From Bacteroidota bacterium (GTDB lineage Bacteria > Bacteroidota > Bacteroidia > Flavobacteriales > Schleiferiaceae), in contig QQUU01000007.1 in NCBI GenBank assembly GCA_003385605.1, forward strand, positions 44,986-108,985: 64,000 nucleotides of DNA. Reading direction: 5' to 3'. A program made the position numbers and the translations under genes. Position 1 is the first letter of the stretch. Each line of letters opens with the position of its first letter. Positions 1-7,817 of the stretch are shown piece after piece. The notes beneath the pieces were generated by a model. It had not been told where the DNA came from, ran no database searches, and saw only the letters and a program-made list of their open reading frames with translations.

Positions 1-28
1 CAGGTTATTTGGTGCAGTTGACTATTGA

Positions 29-706
29 TTAAAGTTTGATTTCTTCCCCAACCTTCAATCTGAAATAGCGGCGGGCCCATGCCATTATGCCGTAGAAAAC
101 AACGGTGTCTAGCGCAGCACAAATGACTTTAAAAAGCCAGCCGTCTAAAATGTAGCCGCTCATCGTAGACCAAGATTCTACACCTACAAAAAGCACCACT
201 ACCACTAGAGTGGTGTCTACTCCTTGCGATAGCATGGTTGAAAAGTTGTTACGCACCCAGAGTTTCTTGCCACCTGTTACTTTCTTCCAAAAGTGGAACA
301 AGCGAACATCTATTAACTGTGCAAATAGATAGGCAAACATAGAGGCGGCAATCACGCGCCAAGCATTTCTAAAAACAGTGTCGAACATGGCATCATCTAC
401 GGGAGAGCCATCAATGGCCGGGAATTGCGCCCCCAACCAAAGGATTAACAACACGAACAAGCTCGCTACTAATCCCGCCAAGACTACATGTGTTGTGCGT
501 TTCTGACCGTAAAGTTCACTAAGGATATCGGTGATTAAGAAGGTTATCGGGTAGGGCAATACCCCTGCACTGATCACAAAAGTTTTGAAGCCTAAATCAA
601 GGCTGATGAATTTATTTGCGATGAGGTTGCAGGTAATCAAGGCAGCAATAAATAATGCGCCTAAAATGTAGTACATGCGTTCTGCTACGTGTCTGTTTCT
701 GGCCAT
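29..706 (-). CDS. yhhQ: Queuosine precursor transporter, YhhQ/DUF165 (VUT) family
   Basis: A 225-residue integral inner-membrane protein with about six hydrophobic segments and the family's N-terminal layout: a Met-rich start, a helix ending in the CNLIANK motif (residues 26-32), then a segment ending ITDILSELYG (57-66). Family members import the queuosine precursors preQ0/preQ1. The ATG is at 704-706 and overlaps the sppA stop codon by one base (TAATG), so it is translated as the distal gene of a two-gene minus-strand unit with sppA. The C-terminus is complete, with its stop at 29-31. It fits functionally with queG at 24662, which completes the last queuosine step. The family call is firm; the exact substrate is inferred from the family. 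Confidence 0.88.
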   Translation of the reverse strand: MARNRHVAERMYYILGALFIAALITCNLIANKFISLDLGFKTFVISAGVLPYPITFLITDILSELYGQKRTTHVVLAGLVASLFVLLILWLGAQFPAIDGSPVDDAMFDTVFRNAWRVIAASMFAYLFAQLIDVRLFHFWKKVTGGKKLWVRNNFSTMLSQGVDTTLVVVVLFVGVESWSTMSGYILDGWLFKVICAALDTVVFYGIMAWARRYFRLKVGEEIKL

Positions 707-2445
707 TATAGATTTCTAAATGCAGGGTCCAATTTTGCTTGCATCCCAGGATTCTCGCCCAATTCGATCAAATCTTGAATGATGGGGTCTTCAGTGAATT
801 TTGACGTAAGCGCGTTTGAAGCATTACTCATTCGAGCCATCACACCAGAGAACGAATCCAGGTATTTCTCCAAACCTGTCTTCTGTACAGGCAACTCATA
901 AATACGGTAGGCATCCAGACCAGCTTCACCTGCGGCGAATTTGATGGCATCCGAGAGGTTTCCTTCGTAATCTGCCAGCGCATTGTCCACAGCATCTGTT
1001 CCAGTCCAGACGCGGCCGCCACAGAGTGGCATGAGGTATTCCATATCCATGTTTCTTCCAGCGGCTACCTTTCCGGTGAAGTCCGCATAACCCTTATCAA
1101 TCATCTTCTGTAAGATAGCATACTGCTCTGGTGAGGGATGCTTGTAGAGATTAGGGAAGTTCGCCAAAGGATGTGTCTGAACTTCCTCCACGTGCAGTCC
1201 TAAAGTTTCGCTCATCAGTTGCTCGGCAGTAAATAGGCTCATGAATATCCCAATGCTACCTGTTACTGTGGTGCTGTTGGTGAAAATAGCATCAGCGTTA
1301 CAGCTAATGTAATACCCGCCAGAGGCAGCATAGTTGGCCTGACTCACAATCAATGGCTTTTCGATTTTTTCAATGGCGTGGTGAATCATATCTGATGTCA
1401 ACGCACTGCCGCCTGGGCTGTTAACACGCAAAACGATAGCCTTCACCTTACTGTTTTTTTCAGCCTTTTCAAGCGCCTTGATGATGTTTCGCGTTCCAAT
1501 GGTGCTCTCGTCGCCAGATCCGTTTCCAATGGTTCCGTTGGCATAAATGACAGCAATTCTATCGGTGGAGGTGCCCTTGCTCAAGCCAGCGGCATAATTT
1601 TCCCAAGAGTACAATTCATAACGCGATTCTAGGTCTTCCATTAAGTCTTCTCTGTAGGCGAGCTTCTCCACTAGACCAACCTCTCGGGCACCCTTGGCAT
1701 CCATACCGACCCAATGGTTGGCGCAAGAATCCAAGGTGTTTGAATTGATGCCTTTGAACTGTTCAAAACCGGCGCTTAAAAACGACCAAAACTGGTCGGT
1801 GAGGTTCGATAGTTGCAACCTGTTTTCCGCGCTCATTTCTGAGGTGATATAAGGCTCCACAGCGCTTTTGAATTTGTTGCCTGTTCCACGCACCACCAAA
1901 GGTTCGATCCCGAATTTATCAAAGAACTCTTTGTAGTATGTGCTTGAGATACCCACACCTCTGATGTCCATGATTCCTCCTGGATGCAATACCGCAGTAT
2001 CGCTCAATGCGCTGATGTAAGCGCCTTTCTGTGTGTAGTATTCACCGTAAGAGTAAATAGGTTTACCACTCTCCTTAAATGCGATGAGGTATTCTCCGAG
2101 CTCTTCAAGCATGCCGTAGCCGGCAGCAAAAGCACCGTGCTCGATGAGAAGGCCAGAGACCTGGTCGTCTGTTGCTGCTTTTTCCAACCCTAATCGCAGG
2201 TCGTTCAGCCCAATACTACTGATATCTTGACCCAATATCTCACTATTTAATGCGGCAAATGGATCATCTACTGTGCGCTCAACAAGTTCACCGCTGAGGT
2301 TGATTTTTAGCAGACTGTTGTCCTTTATCTTTGGCACTCCTTCGTCTGAAGAGGCAGCAGCCCCGATCAAGAGCACAAAGCCCAATACGGTGAGTGTTAT
2401 AAGTGCAGCAATCGTGGCAAAGAAGGTGGTAAAGAATGATTTCAT
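706..2445 (-). CDS. sppA: Signal peptide peptidase SppA, 67-kDa type
   Basis: A 579-residue membrane-anchored serine protease that degrades cleaved signal peptides. An N-terminal hydrophobic anchor spans residues about 4-30. Two tandem peptidase-S49 domains follow, which makes this the long form. The catalytic dyad is recognisable: the lysine in NKFKSAVEP (about Lys203) and the serine in AASGGYY (about Ser375). I place the start at 2445 because the sequence from there (MKSFFTTFFATI) is a typical short cytoplasmic lead into the anchor. A longer frame reaching 2556 would add an uncharacteristic polar stretch and would run over folK. Its start codon shares two bases with that of folK on the other strand. 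It is cotranscribed with yhhQ (one-base overlap). Confidence 0.93.
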   Translation of the reverse strand: MKSFFTTFFATIAALITLTVLGFVLLIGAAASSDEGVPKIKDNSLLKINLSGELVERTVDDPFAALNSEILGQDISSIGLNDLRLGLEKAATDDQVSGLLIEHGAFAAGYGMLEELGEYLIAFKESGKPIYSYGEYYTQKGAYISALSDTAVLHPGGIMDIRGVGISSTYYKEFFDKFGIEPLVVRGTGNKFKSAVEPYITSEMSAENRLQLSNLTDQFWSFLSAGFEQFKGINSNTLDSCANHWVGMDAKGAREVGLVEKLAYREDLMEDLESRYELYSWENYAAGLSKGTSTDRIAVIYANGTIGNGSGDESTIGTRNIIKALEKAEKNSKVKAIVLRVNSPGGSALTSDMIHHAIEKIEKPLIVSQANYAASGGYYISCNADAIFTNSTTVTGSIGIFMSLFTAEQLMSETLGLHVEEVQTHPLANFPNLYKHPSPEQYAILQKMIDKGYADFTGKVAAGRNMDMEYLMPLCGGRVWTGTDAVDNALADYEGNLSDAIKFAAGEAGLDAYRIYELPVQKTGLEKYLDSFSGVMARMSNASNALTSKFTEDPIIQDLIELGENPGMQAKLDPAFRNL

Positions 2446-2929
2446 GTATAGAGGTATAATCTTACTTGGTACGAATTTAGGCGATAAATACGGGAATTTG
2501 GAATTGGCCCGGAAGGAACTCCAAGAGCACCTTGATATTCCTCGTGCCAGTGCCATTTACCAGACACCACCGTGGGGGTATGAGAGTTCGGAAGATTATC
2601 TCAACCAAGCTTTAGAATTTACAACAACCCTAGGCCCTGACGCGGTCATGAATTTGTGTCTAGCTACTGAAAAAAGCATGGGTCGAGTGCGCAGCGGTAC
2701 TGGGTATACGGACCGGCCAATAGATATTGATATCCTTGTTATTGATGGTGTGACCAGCAACACCGAGTTGCTTGAAGTGCCACATCCAAGACTACACTTG
2801 CGGAAATTTGCCTTGATGCCGCTCGTTGAGCTGTGGCCAGATTGGAAACACCCGCACTTGCACCTACGGGCAGAAGAGCTGCTGGAACAATGTACAGACC
2901 CGGTAGATCCGGTGGTTATTTCGCAGTAA
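2444..2929 (+). CDS. folK: 2-amino-4-hydroxy-6-hydroxymethyldihydropteridine pyrophosphokinase
   Basis: A 161-residue folate-pathway enzyme that transfers pyrophosphate from ATP to hydroxymethyl-dihydropterin. The N-terminus IILLGTNLGD matches the family's LGSNLGD opening. Other signatures are the YQTPPWG loop (about residues 33-39), the RPIDIDIL magnesium/ATP motif (about 95-102) and VPHPRL (about 116-121). The ATG at 2444 is chosen because it puts the LGTNLGD motif at the usual distance from the start; upstream in-frame sequence is antisense to sppA. The length is normal. It is divergent from sppA with overlapping start codons and overlaps the convergent methyltransferase by 14 bases. No promoter consensus is visible; any promoter must lie inside sppA. 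Confidence 0.93.
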   Translation: MYRGIILLGTNLGDKYGNLELARKELQEHLDIPRASAIYQTPPWGYESSEDYLNQALEFTTTLGPDAVMNLCLATEKSMGRVRSGTGYTDRPIDIDILVIDGVTSNTELLEVPHPRLHLRKFALMPLVELWPDWKHPHLHLRAEELLEQCTDPVDPVVISQ

Positions 2930-3443
2930 GTCCTTTGTGGATTTCAAACAAGGCCATACCCGCGCTCACGCTAACGTTGAGGCTGTGTTTAGTGCCGAAT
3001 TGCTTGATTTCAATCACGTCATCACATGCATCTACTACCGCTTGTTGCACACCCATAACTTCGTGGCCAACGACTAAGGCTGTAGGGCCTTGTACCTGAT
3101 AATTTCTCAAATCTATGCTGTCCTCGGCCTGTTCTAACGCCGCGATGCGAAAACCTTGTTCTTTTAAGGATTCAATGCACGAGAGGGTATCGTCGACCTT
3201 GGTCCACGCTACGGTTTGTGTGGCCCCTAAGGCAGTTTTTTCAATCTCATGATGTCCAGGTTCCGGGGTCATGCCGCAGAGGTAGATGTGTTCGGCAAGA
3301 AAACAGTCGGCGGTTCGGAACATGGAGCCAACGTTGTGCATGCTTCTAATGTTGTCTAAAATGAGCACCATTGGGGTTTTTCCTGCCTGCGCAAATTCTT
3401 CAGGCGTTAATCTTCCCAATTCGTTATTTCTAAGTTTTCTCAT
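2916..3443 (-). CDS. TrmH/SpoU-family RNA 2'-O-methyltransferase
   Basis: A 175-residue single-domain SPOUT methyltransferase acting on tRNA or rRNA with S-adenosylmethionine. All three SpoU motifs are present: NIRSMHNVGSMFRTAD (about residues 31-46), VVGHEVMGV (about 123-131) and the C-terminal knot segment with KHSLNVSVSAGMALFE (about 152-167). The asparagine and arginine of motif 1 and the serine/asparagine of motif 3 are intact. It lacks the N-terminal L30e-like substrate-binding domain of RlmB, so the target is probably tRNA, but this cannot be told from sequence. It is convergent with folK (14-base overlap) and divergent from mutS across a 45-base gap. Confidence 0.88.
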   Translation of the reverse strand: MRKLRNNELGRLTPEEFAQAGKTPMVLILDNIRSMHNVGSMFRTADCFLAEHIYLCGMTPEPGHHEIEKTALGATQTVAWTKVDDTLSCIESLKEQGFRIAALEQAEDSIDLRNYQVQGPTALVVGHEVMGVQQAVVDACDDVIEIKQFGTKHSLNVSVSAGMALFEIHKGLTAK

Positions 3444-3488
3444 CCGATAGACTCTAAGTACATTAGCGTTTCACAAAGAAAGAGATAA

Positions 3489-6080
3489 ATGGCCAAAAAA
3501 GCGGGAAAGAAGCAAACACCTATGATGCGTCAATTTGACGAGATCAAAGCAAAGCATCCCGAGGCACTGTTGCTCTTTCGAGTGGGCGATTTCTATGAGA
3601 CCTTCGGCTCGGATGCCGAGAAGGCGTCGAAGACATTGGATATCATCTTGACCAAAAGATCCAACGGCTCCGCCTCGGAGGTCGCTCTGGCTGGATTCCC
3701 GCACCATGCGCTCCAAACTTATTTGCCAAAATTGGTCAAAGCGGGCCACAGGGTGGCTATCGTAGAGCAGTTGGAGGATCCGAAAACAGTAAAGGGATTA
3801 GTCAAGCGCGGTGTGACCGACATGATTACCCCAGGGATGAATCTAAATGCAGATTTACTCTCAGGGAAAGAGCACAATTATTTAGCGGCACTTTATCCAG
3901 CAAAAAAGGGGCCTTGGGGACTAGCAATCATTGAAGTGAGCACAGGGTCATTCCATTATGCCGAGCACAATGAGGCTGAAATCCTCAGCGCTTTGAGCTC
4001 CTACAATCCAAAAGAAATTATTCATCCCCGAGACATGGAGCGTGGACTTCGAAAGAAGTTAGAGGAGGAGTATTACCTCTTTGGTATCGACGCTTGGGCT
4101 TGGGAAGAAACCTATGCATTTGAGCAACTCACGACACATTTTCAAACCAACAGCTTGAGCGGTTTTGGATTAGAAAAAGGGAGTGCAGGTGCAATTGCTG
4201 CGGGTGCTGTATTGCATCACTTAAAGCGTAGCGAATACAGTTCGCTGGATCACATCGCGAGTATTTCGCGCATTTCATTGGACGATTTCATGTGGTTGGA
4301 CGGATTTACGGTTTCCAACCTGGAACTCTTCGCATCAAATGCACCAGGGGGCACATCGACCCTGGATATTATCGACAAGACCATCAGTCCTATGGGCGGC
4401 AGGTTGCTGCGTACTTTCCTCGCTCTTCCGCTGCTCAATACGGAAACCATTACCAAACGCCACAATGCGGTCGAAGCGTTGCTCGAGGAGCCCGACTTAA
4501 TGGATGCGTTATCCGATGCCCTTAAAGGGATGCCGGATATCGAGCGCCTGTGTAGTCGAGTAGCCACTGGGCGCATCAGCCCTAAGGAGATGGCCCGGTT
4601 GCGCGAGGCTTTGAAACAGAGTGCGGCGCTCGTGGAATTGGTCCAAGAAAAATCTTGGGATCATCCTGAGCAGTTGCCCGATGTACTTGCACCGCTCTAC
4701 CAAGAGTTAGCCCATGCTTTGGTGGAAGACCCCACGGCCATTATCGGTAAAGGAGAGGCGTTGCAAAGCGACTACGACACTGAGTTGAGCCGATTGAGAG
4801 GCTTGCTTAACGATGCCACAGGAACCCTTGAAGCCATTCGCGTCCGCGAAGCTGAAGCGACAGGTATTCCTTCCTTGAAATTGGCGTTTAATAATGTTTT
4901 CGGCTACTATCTAGAGGTTCGAAACTCACATAAAGACAAGGTTCCACAAGAGTGGCACCGCAAGCAAACATTGGTCAATGCAGAGCGCTACATCACTGAC
5001 GAGCTCAAAAAGTTTGAGGCGGAAGTGCTCGGTGCTGAAGAACAGATTAAAGCCATAGAGCTGCGTTTGTTTGCGCATATAGTAGAGAAGACTAAGGAGC
5101 ATCTTAGTACCCTGCTGGTACTTGCTCGTTGGGTGGCAACCACAGATGTGCTCTTGAGCTTCGCCGAAGTTGCCAAACGCTACAACTATTGTCGTCCAAC
5201 TTTTACAGAAGGGGCCAACATTGAAATCGAGAAGGGTAGACATCCGGTCATCGAGCGCATGTTGCCTGAAGACCAGCCGTACATTGCCAACGGTATCGCT
5301 TTGCACCAAGAGGATGCCTCTATAGCCATGATTACCGGCCCTAACATGAGCGGTAAAAGTGCCCTTTTGCGCCAAGTAGCGCTCATTCAGATTCTAGCAC
5401 AAATGGGGAGTTATGTCCCTGCTGCGGCTGCTTCATTGCCGATCATAGACCGATTGTTTGTTCGTGTTGGTGCTTCGGACAACCTTAGTAAAGGGGAAAG
5501 TACATTCATGGTGGAAATGAACGAGACAGCAACCATTCTAAACAATGTATCCAAGCAGTCTTTAGTGATTCTCGATGAGATCGGTCGAGGTACCTCGACT
5601 TTTGATGGGGTCAGTATCGCCTGGGGGATTGCAGAATACTTGCACCAGCACCCGTTTTCACCGCTGGTGCTATTCGCTACACACTACCACGAGCTCAATG
5701 CCATGGCCAATACCTTCAGCAAGGTGCGCAACTACCATGTAGCTGCGGAAGAGCATCAGGGGGAGATCGTGTTTACGCGTCAACTCAAAGAGGGGGGAAC
5801 AGCCCACAGCTTTGGTTTACACGTGGCCAAATTAGCGGGTATTCCAGGGTATGTGCTGAACAGGGCAGAAAGCGTTTTGAAGGAATTGGAACAGTCGAAA
5901 TCGAAGGAGGAAGGAGCACCAGATACAGCGGCTTCTGGCCAATTGAATTTCTTTACTCTGGACCGTCCGGAATTGGAAGAATTGGCCGATGAAATTGAAA
6001 ATGTGGATGTTAACCAACTCAAGCCTATAGAGGCTTTGATGCTGCTAAATACCTTTAAGGAAAAACTTTCAAAAAAATAG
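3489..6080 (+). CDS. mutS: DNA mismatch repair protein MutS
   Basis: An 863-residue mismatch-recognition ATPase. The mismatch-probing Phe-x-Glu lies in VGDFYETFG near residue 39. The Walker A motif GPNMSGKS is at residues 617-624, Walker B is in VILDEIGRGTSTFDG, and the signature ATHYHEL follows. The connector, lever, clamp and ATPase domains are all accounted for and the length is normal for bacterial MutS1. A KPIEALMLLN segment near the C-terminus resembles the MutL/clamp-interacting tail of the family. The gene has its own start 45 bases from the divergent methyltransferase. It is followed by a promoter-driven tRNA unit, with no obvious terminator in between. Confidence 0.97.
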   Translation: MAKKAGKKQTPMMRQFDEIKAKHPEALLLFRVGDFYETFGSDAEKASKTLDIILTKRSNGSASEVALAGFPHHALQTYLPKLVKAGHRVAIVEQLEDPKTVKGLVKRGVTDMITPGMNLNADLLSGKEHNYLAALYPAKKGPWGLAIIEVSTGSFHYAEHNEAEILSALSSYNPKEIIHPRDMERGLRKKLEEEYYLFGIDAWAWEETYAFEQLTTHFQTNSLSGFGLEKGSAGAIAAGAVLHHLKRSEYSSLDHIASISRISLDDFMWLDGFTVSNLELFASNAPGGTSTLDIIDKTISPMGGRLLRTFLALPLLNTETITKRHNAVEALLEEPDLMDALSDALKGMPDIERLCSRVATGRISPKEMARLREALKQSAALVELVQEKSWDHPEQLPDVLAPLYQELAHALVEDPTAIIGKGEALQSDYDTELSRLRGLLNDATGTLEAIRVREAEATGIPSLKLAFNNVFGYYLEVRNSHKDKVPQEWHRKQTLVNAERYITDELKKFEAEVLGAEEQIKAIELRLFAHIVEKTKEHLSTLLVLARWVATTDVLLSFAEVAKRYNYCRPTFTEGANIEIEKGRHPVIERMLPEDQPYIANGIALHQEDASIAMITGPNMSGKSALLRQVALIQILAQMGSYVPAAAASLPIIDRLFVRVGASDNLSKGESTFMVEMNETATILNNVSKQSLVILDEIGRGTSTFDGVSIAWGIAEYLHQHPFSPLVLFATHYHELNAMANTFSKVRNYHVAAEEHQGEIVFTRQLKEGGTAHSFGLHVAKLAGIPGYVLNRAESVLKELEQSKSKEEGAPDTAASGQLNFFTLDRPELEELADEIENVDVNQLKPIEALMLLNTFKEKLSKK

Positions 6081-6089
6081 GTCTTGCTG

Positions 6090-6119
6090 TTGCAATAAAT
6101 TAAAAGGGCTGTATATTTG
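6090..6119 (+). promoter_or_regulatory. Bacteroidota-type promoter for the tRNA unit
   Basis: TTG at 6090-6092 and TATATTTG at 6112-6119 are separated by 19 bases. This matches the -33 TTG / -7 TAnnTTTG pattern of the Bacteroidota housekeeping sigma factor. The expected transcription start, a few bases beyond 6119, lies just ahead of the mature tRNA-Gly 5' end at 6131. This is the best-matched promoter in the window. Confidence 0.75.
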
Positions 6120-6130
6120 CCCTCCCCAAC

Positions 6131-6203
<73 letters not shown>

Positions 6204-6208
6204 CAAAG

Positions 6209-6234
6209 ACCCTCCTTCAAGCGGAGGGTTTTTT
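6209..6234 (+). terminator. Terminator-like hairpin between the two tRNAs
   Basis: ACCCTCC (6209-6215) pairs perfectly with GGAGGGT (6223-6229) around a 7-base loop, followed by a run of six T. It has the form of an intrinsic terminator, yet the next tRNA begins only six bases after the T run. It may act as a partial terminator or a processing hairpin. Confidence 0.7.
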
Positions 6235-6240
6235 GTTGGA

Positions 6241-6326
6241 GCCCCGGTGGTGGAATTGGTAGACACGCCGGACTTAAAATCCTGTGGACAGTAATGTCCG
6301 TGCCGGTTCGACCCCGGCCCGGGGCA
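6241..6326 (+). tRNA. tRNA-Leu (anticodon TAA)
   Basis: A class II tRNA of 86 bases with a long variable arm (TGGACAGTAATGTCCG). The acceptor GCCCCGG pairs with CCGGGGC (6319-6325) and the discriminator is A. The T arm is GCCGG-TTCGACC-CCGGC. The anticodon loop CTTAAAA gives anticodon TAA. The anticodon stem CCGGA/TCCTG contains one C-T mismatch at the second pair (positions 28-42); the other four pairs hold. CCA is not encoded. Confidence 0.94.
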
Positions 6327-6331
6327 CATAA

Positions 6332-6359
6332 AGCCCGCCTCCTCGAGGCGGGCTTTTTT
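6332..6359 (+). terminator. Intrinsic terminator after tRNA-Leu
   Basis: AGCCCGCCTC (6332-6341) pairs with GAGGCGGGCT (6345-6354) around a 3-base loop, giving a GC-rich 10-bp stem that runs into T residues to 6359. It closes the tRNA unit ahead of thyA. Confidence 0.88.
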
Positions 6360-6432
6360 GTTGTTCATTTCGCGTGGAAAACAACCCTGCTTCTCTTGCG
6401 TTGTAAGCCTAAGGAAAAAGCATATTTGTTAC

Positions 6433-7314
6433 ATGCAGCAATACCACGATTTAGTAGAAAGAGTACTCGCAGAAGGCGTGCAAAAAGGCGACCGTACGGG
6501 TACTGGAACCAAGAGTGTTTTCGGCCATCAAATGCGTTTTAACCTGCAGGAAGGATTTCCGCTTTTGACCACGAAAAAAGTACACATCAAAAGCATTCTT
6601 CACGAGCTTCTTTGGTTTCTTCAAGGTTCGACAAATATTGAATATCTCGCGCAGAACAAAGTCCGTATTTGGGACGACTGGCCGTACGCAGCGTATTCAA
6701 AAAGTAACGAGTTTGGTGGAGAGGATATTCGTGAGTTTGCTGCTAAAGTTGCCACTGATAAAGACTTTGCGGCGAAGTGGGGCGAGTTGGGTCCGGTATA
6801 CGGATACCAATGGCGTTCTTGGCCGGCACCAGATGGCGGAAGTGTGGATCAGATAGCACAGGTCATCGACCAGATTAAGAACAATCCAAACAGCAGACGC
6901 ATCATTGTCAATGCGTGGAATGTTGGTTTCGTGGATCAAATGGCCTTGCCGCCGTGTCACGCCTTTTTCCAATTCTACGTCGCCGACGGTAAGCTGAGCT
7001 GTCAGCTGTATCAAAGAAGTGCAGACATCTTCTTGGGTGTGCCGTTTAACATCGCCTCTTACGCCTTTCTAGTGCACATGGTTGCTCAAGTTTGTGGGTT
7101 GGAAGTGGGTGATTTCGTTCACACTTTGGGTGATGCGCACATCTATAACAACCACATCGAGCAATTGGAACTGCAGTTGACAAGAGACTTCAGAGCATTG
7201 CCAAAATTAAAATTGAACCCTGAGGTCACCTCTATTTTCGATTTCAAGTACGACGATTTTGAAATTGAAGGATACGATCCTCACCCTCACATTCCTGGAA
7301 AAGTAGCGGTATAA
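6433..7314 (+). CDS. thyA: Thymidylate synthase
   Basis: A 293-residue enzyme making dTMP from dUMP and methylene-tetrahydrofolate. The start at 6433 gives [12 protein letters not shown], the standard opening; the frame upstream of it runs back into the terminator. Motifs include GDRTGTGT (folate/phosphate site), the catalytic cysteine in [11 protein letters not shown], and [18 protein letters not shown]. It is about 30 residues longer than the 264-residue E. coli enzyme, with the extra residues around [16 protein letters not shown], a position where some thymidylate synthases carry an insertion. It is translationally coupled to folA (TAATG). A near-match -7 element, CATATTTG, sits at 6421-6428, only four bases before the ATG. 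Confidence 0.97.
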   Translation: MQQYHDLVERVLAEGVQKGDRTGTGTKSVFGHQMRFNLQEGFPLLTTKKVHIKSILHELLWFLQGSTNIEYLAQNKVRIWDDWPYAAYSKSNEFGGEDIREFAAKVATDKDFAAKWGELGPVYGYQWRSWPAPDGGSVDQIAQVIDQIKNNPNSRRIIVNAWNVGFVDQMALPPCHAFFQFYVADGKLSCQLYQRSADIFLGVPFNIASYAFLVHMVAQVCGLEVGDFVHTLGDAHIYNNHIEQLELQLTRDFRALPKLKLNPEVTSIFDFKYDDFEIEGYDPHPHIPGKVAV

Positions 7315-7808
7315 TGATTTTAAAAGCCATCGTAGCCTATGCCGAAAACCGAGTCATCGGAAAAGACAACGACCTCATCTGGCATTTGCCGGACGATTTA
7401 AAGCATTTTAAGCGACACACTGCGGGTAAAACGATCATTATGGGCCGCAAGACGTGGGATAGCCTGGGCGGTAGGCCCTTGCCGAACCGCAGGCACATCG
7501 TTATTACACGCACCGAAGGTTTTCAAGCCAACGGCGCTGAGGTAGTGCATTCGCTCGAAGAGGCGGTAGCATTAGCAAAAACGGAAGAGGAAGTTTTCAT
7601 TGTTGGCGGCGCACAGATTTACGCGCTTTCACTTCCCATGATTGATGTCCTTGAAATCACTGAGGTTCACGCCCACTTTGAAGGCGATGCGTTCTTTCCA
7701 ACATTTGATGAGTCCGATTTTGAATTGGTCACCGAAGAACATCATCCAACGGACGAAAAACACAAACACTCTTTCACATTTAAAACCTGGAAGCGTAAAG
7801 CTTCATAA
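7314..7808 (+). CDS. folA: Dihydrofolate reductase
   Basis: A 164-residue enzyme that regenerates tetrahydrofolate consumed by thymidylate synthase. Family marks are the start AIVAYAENRVIGKDNDLIWHLPDDLKHF, with the substrate-binding Asp in LPDDLKHFK, then TIIMGRKTWDSLG, RRHIVITR and FIVGGAQIYA. Its ATG overlaps the thyA stop by one base, so the two proteins are made together, the classic functional pairing. The length and the NADPH-binding GG motif are normal. Confidence 0.97.
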   Translation: MILKAIVAYAENRVIGKDNDLIWHLPDDLKHFKRHTAGKTIIMGRKTWDSLGGRPLPNRRHIVITRTEGFQANGAEVVHSLEEAVALAKTEEEVFIVGGAQIYALSLPMIDVLEITEVHAHFEGDAFFPTFDESDFELVTEEHHPTDEKHKHSFTFKTWKRKAS

Positions 7809-7817
7809 CCCTGTATT

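Noticed and set aside
2273..2443. N-terminal extension of folK
   Set aside because: It is antisense to the sppA signal anchor, and the FolK fold begins right after the ATG at 2444.
4250..5386. Several antisense open frames within mutS
   Set aside because: mutS is intact and well matched along its whole length; the antisense frames lack starts, promoters or recognisable motifs.
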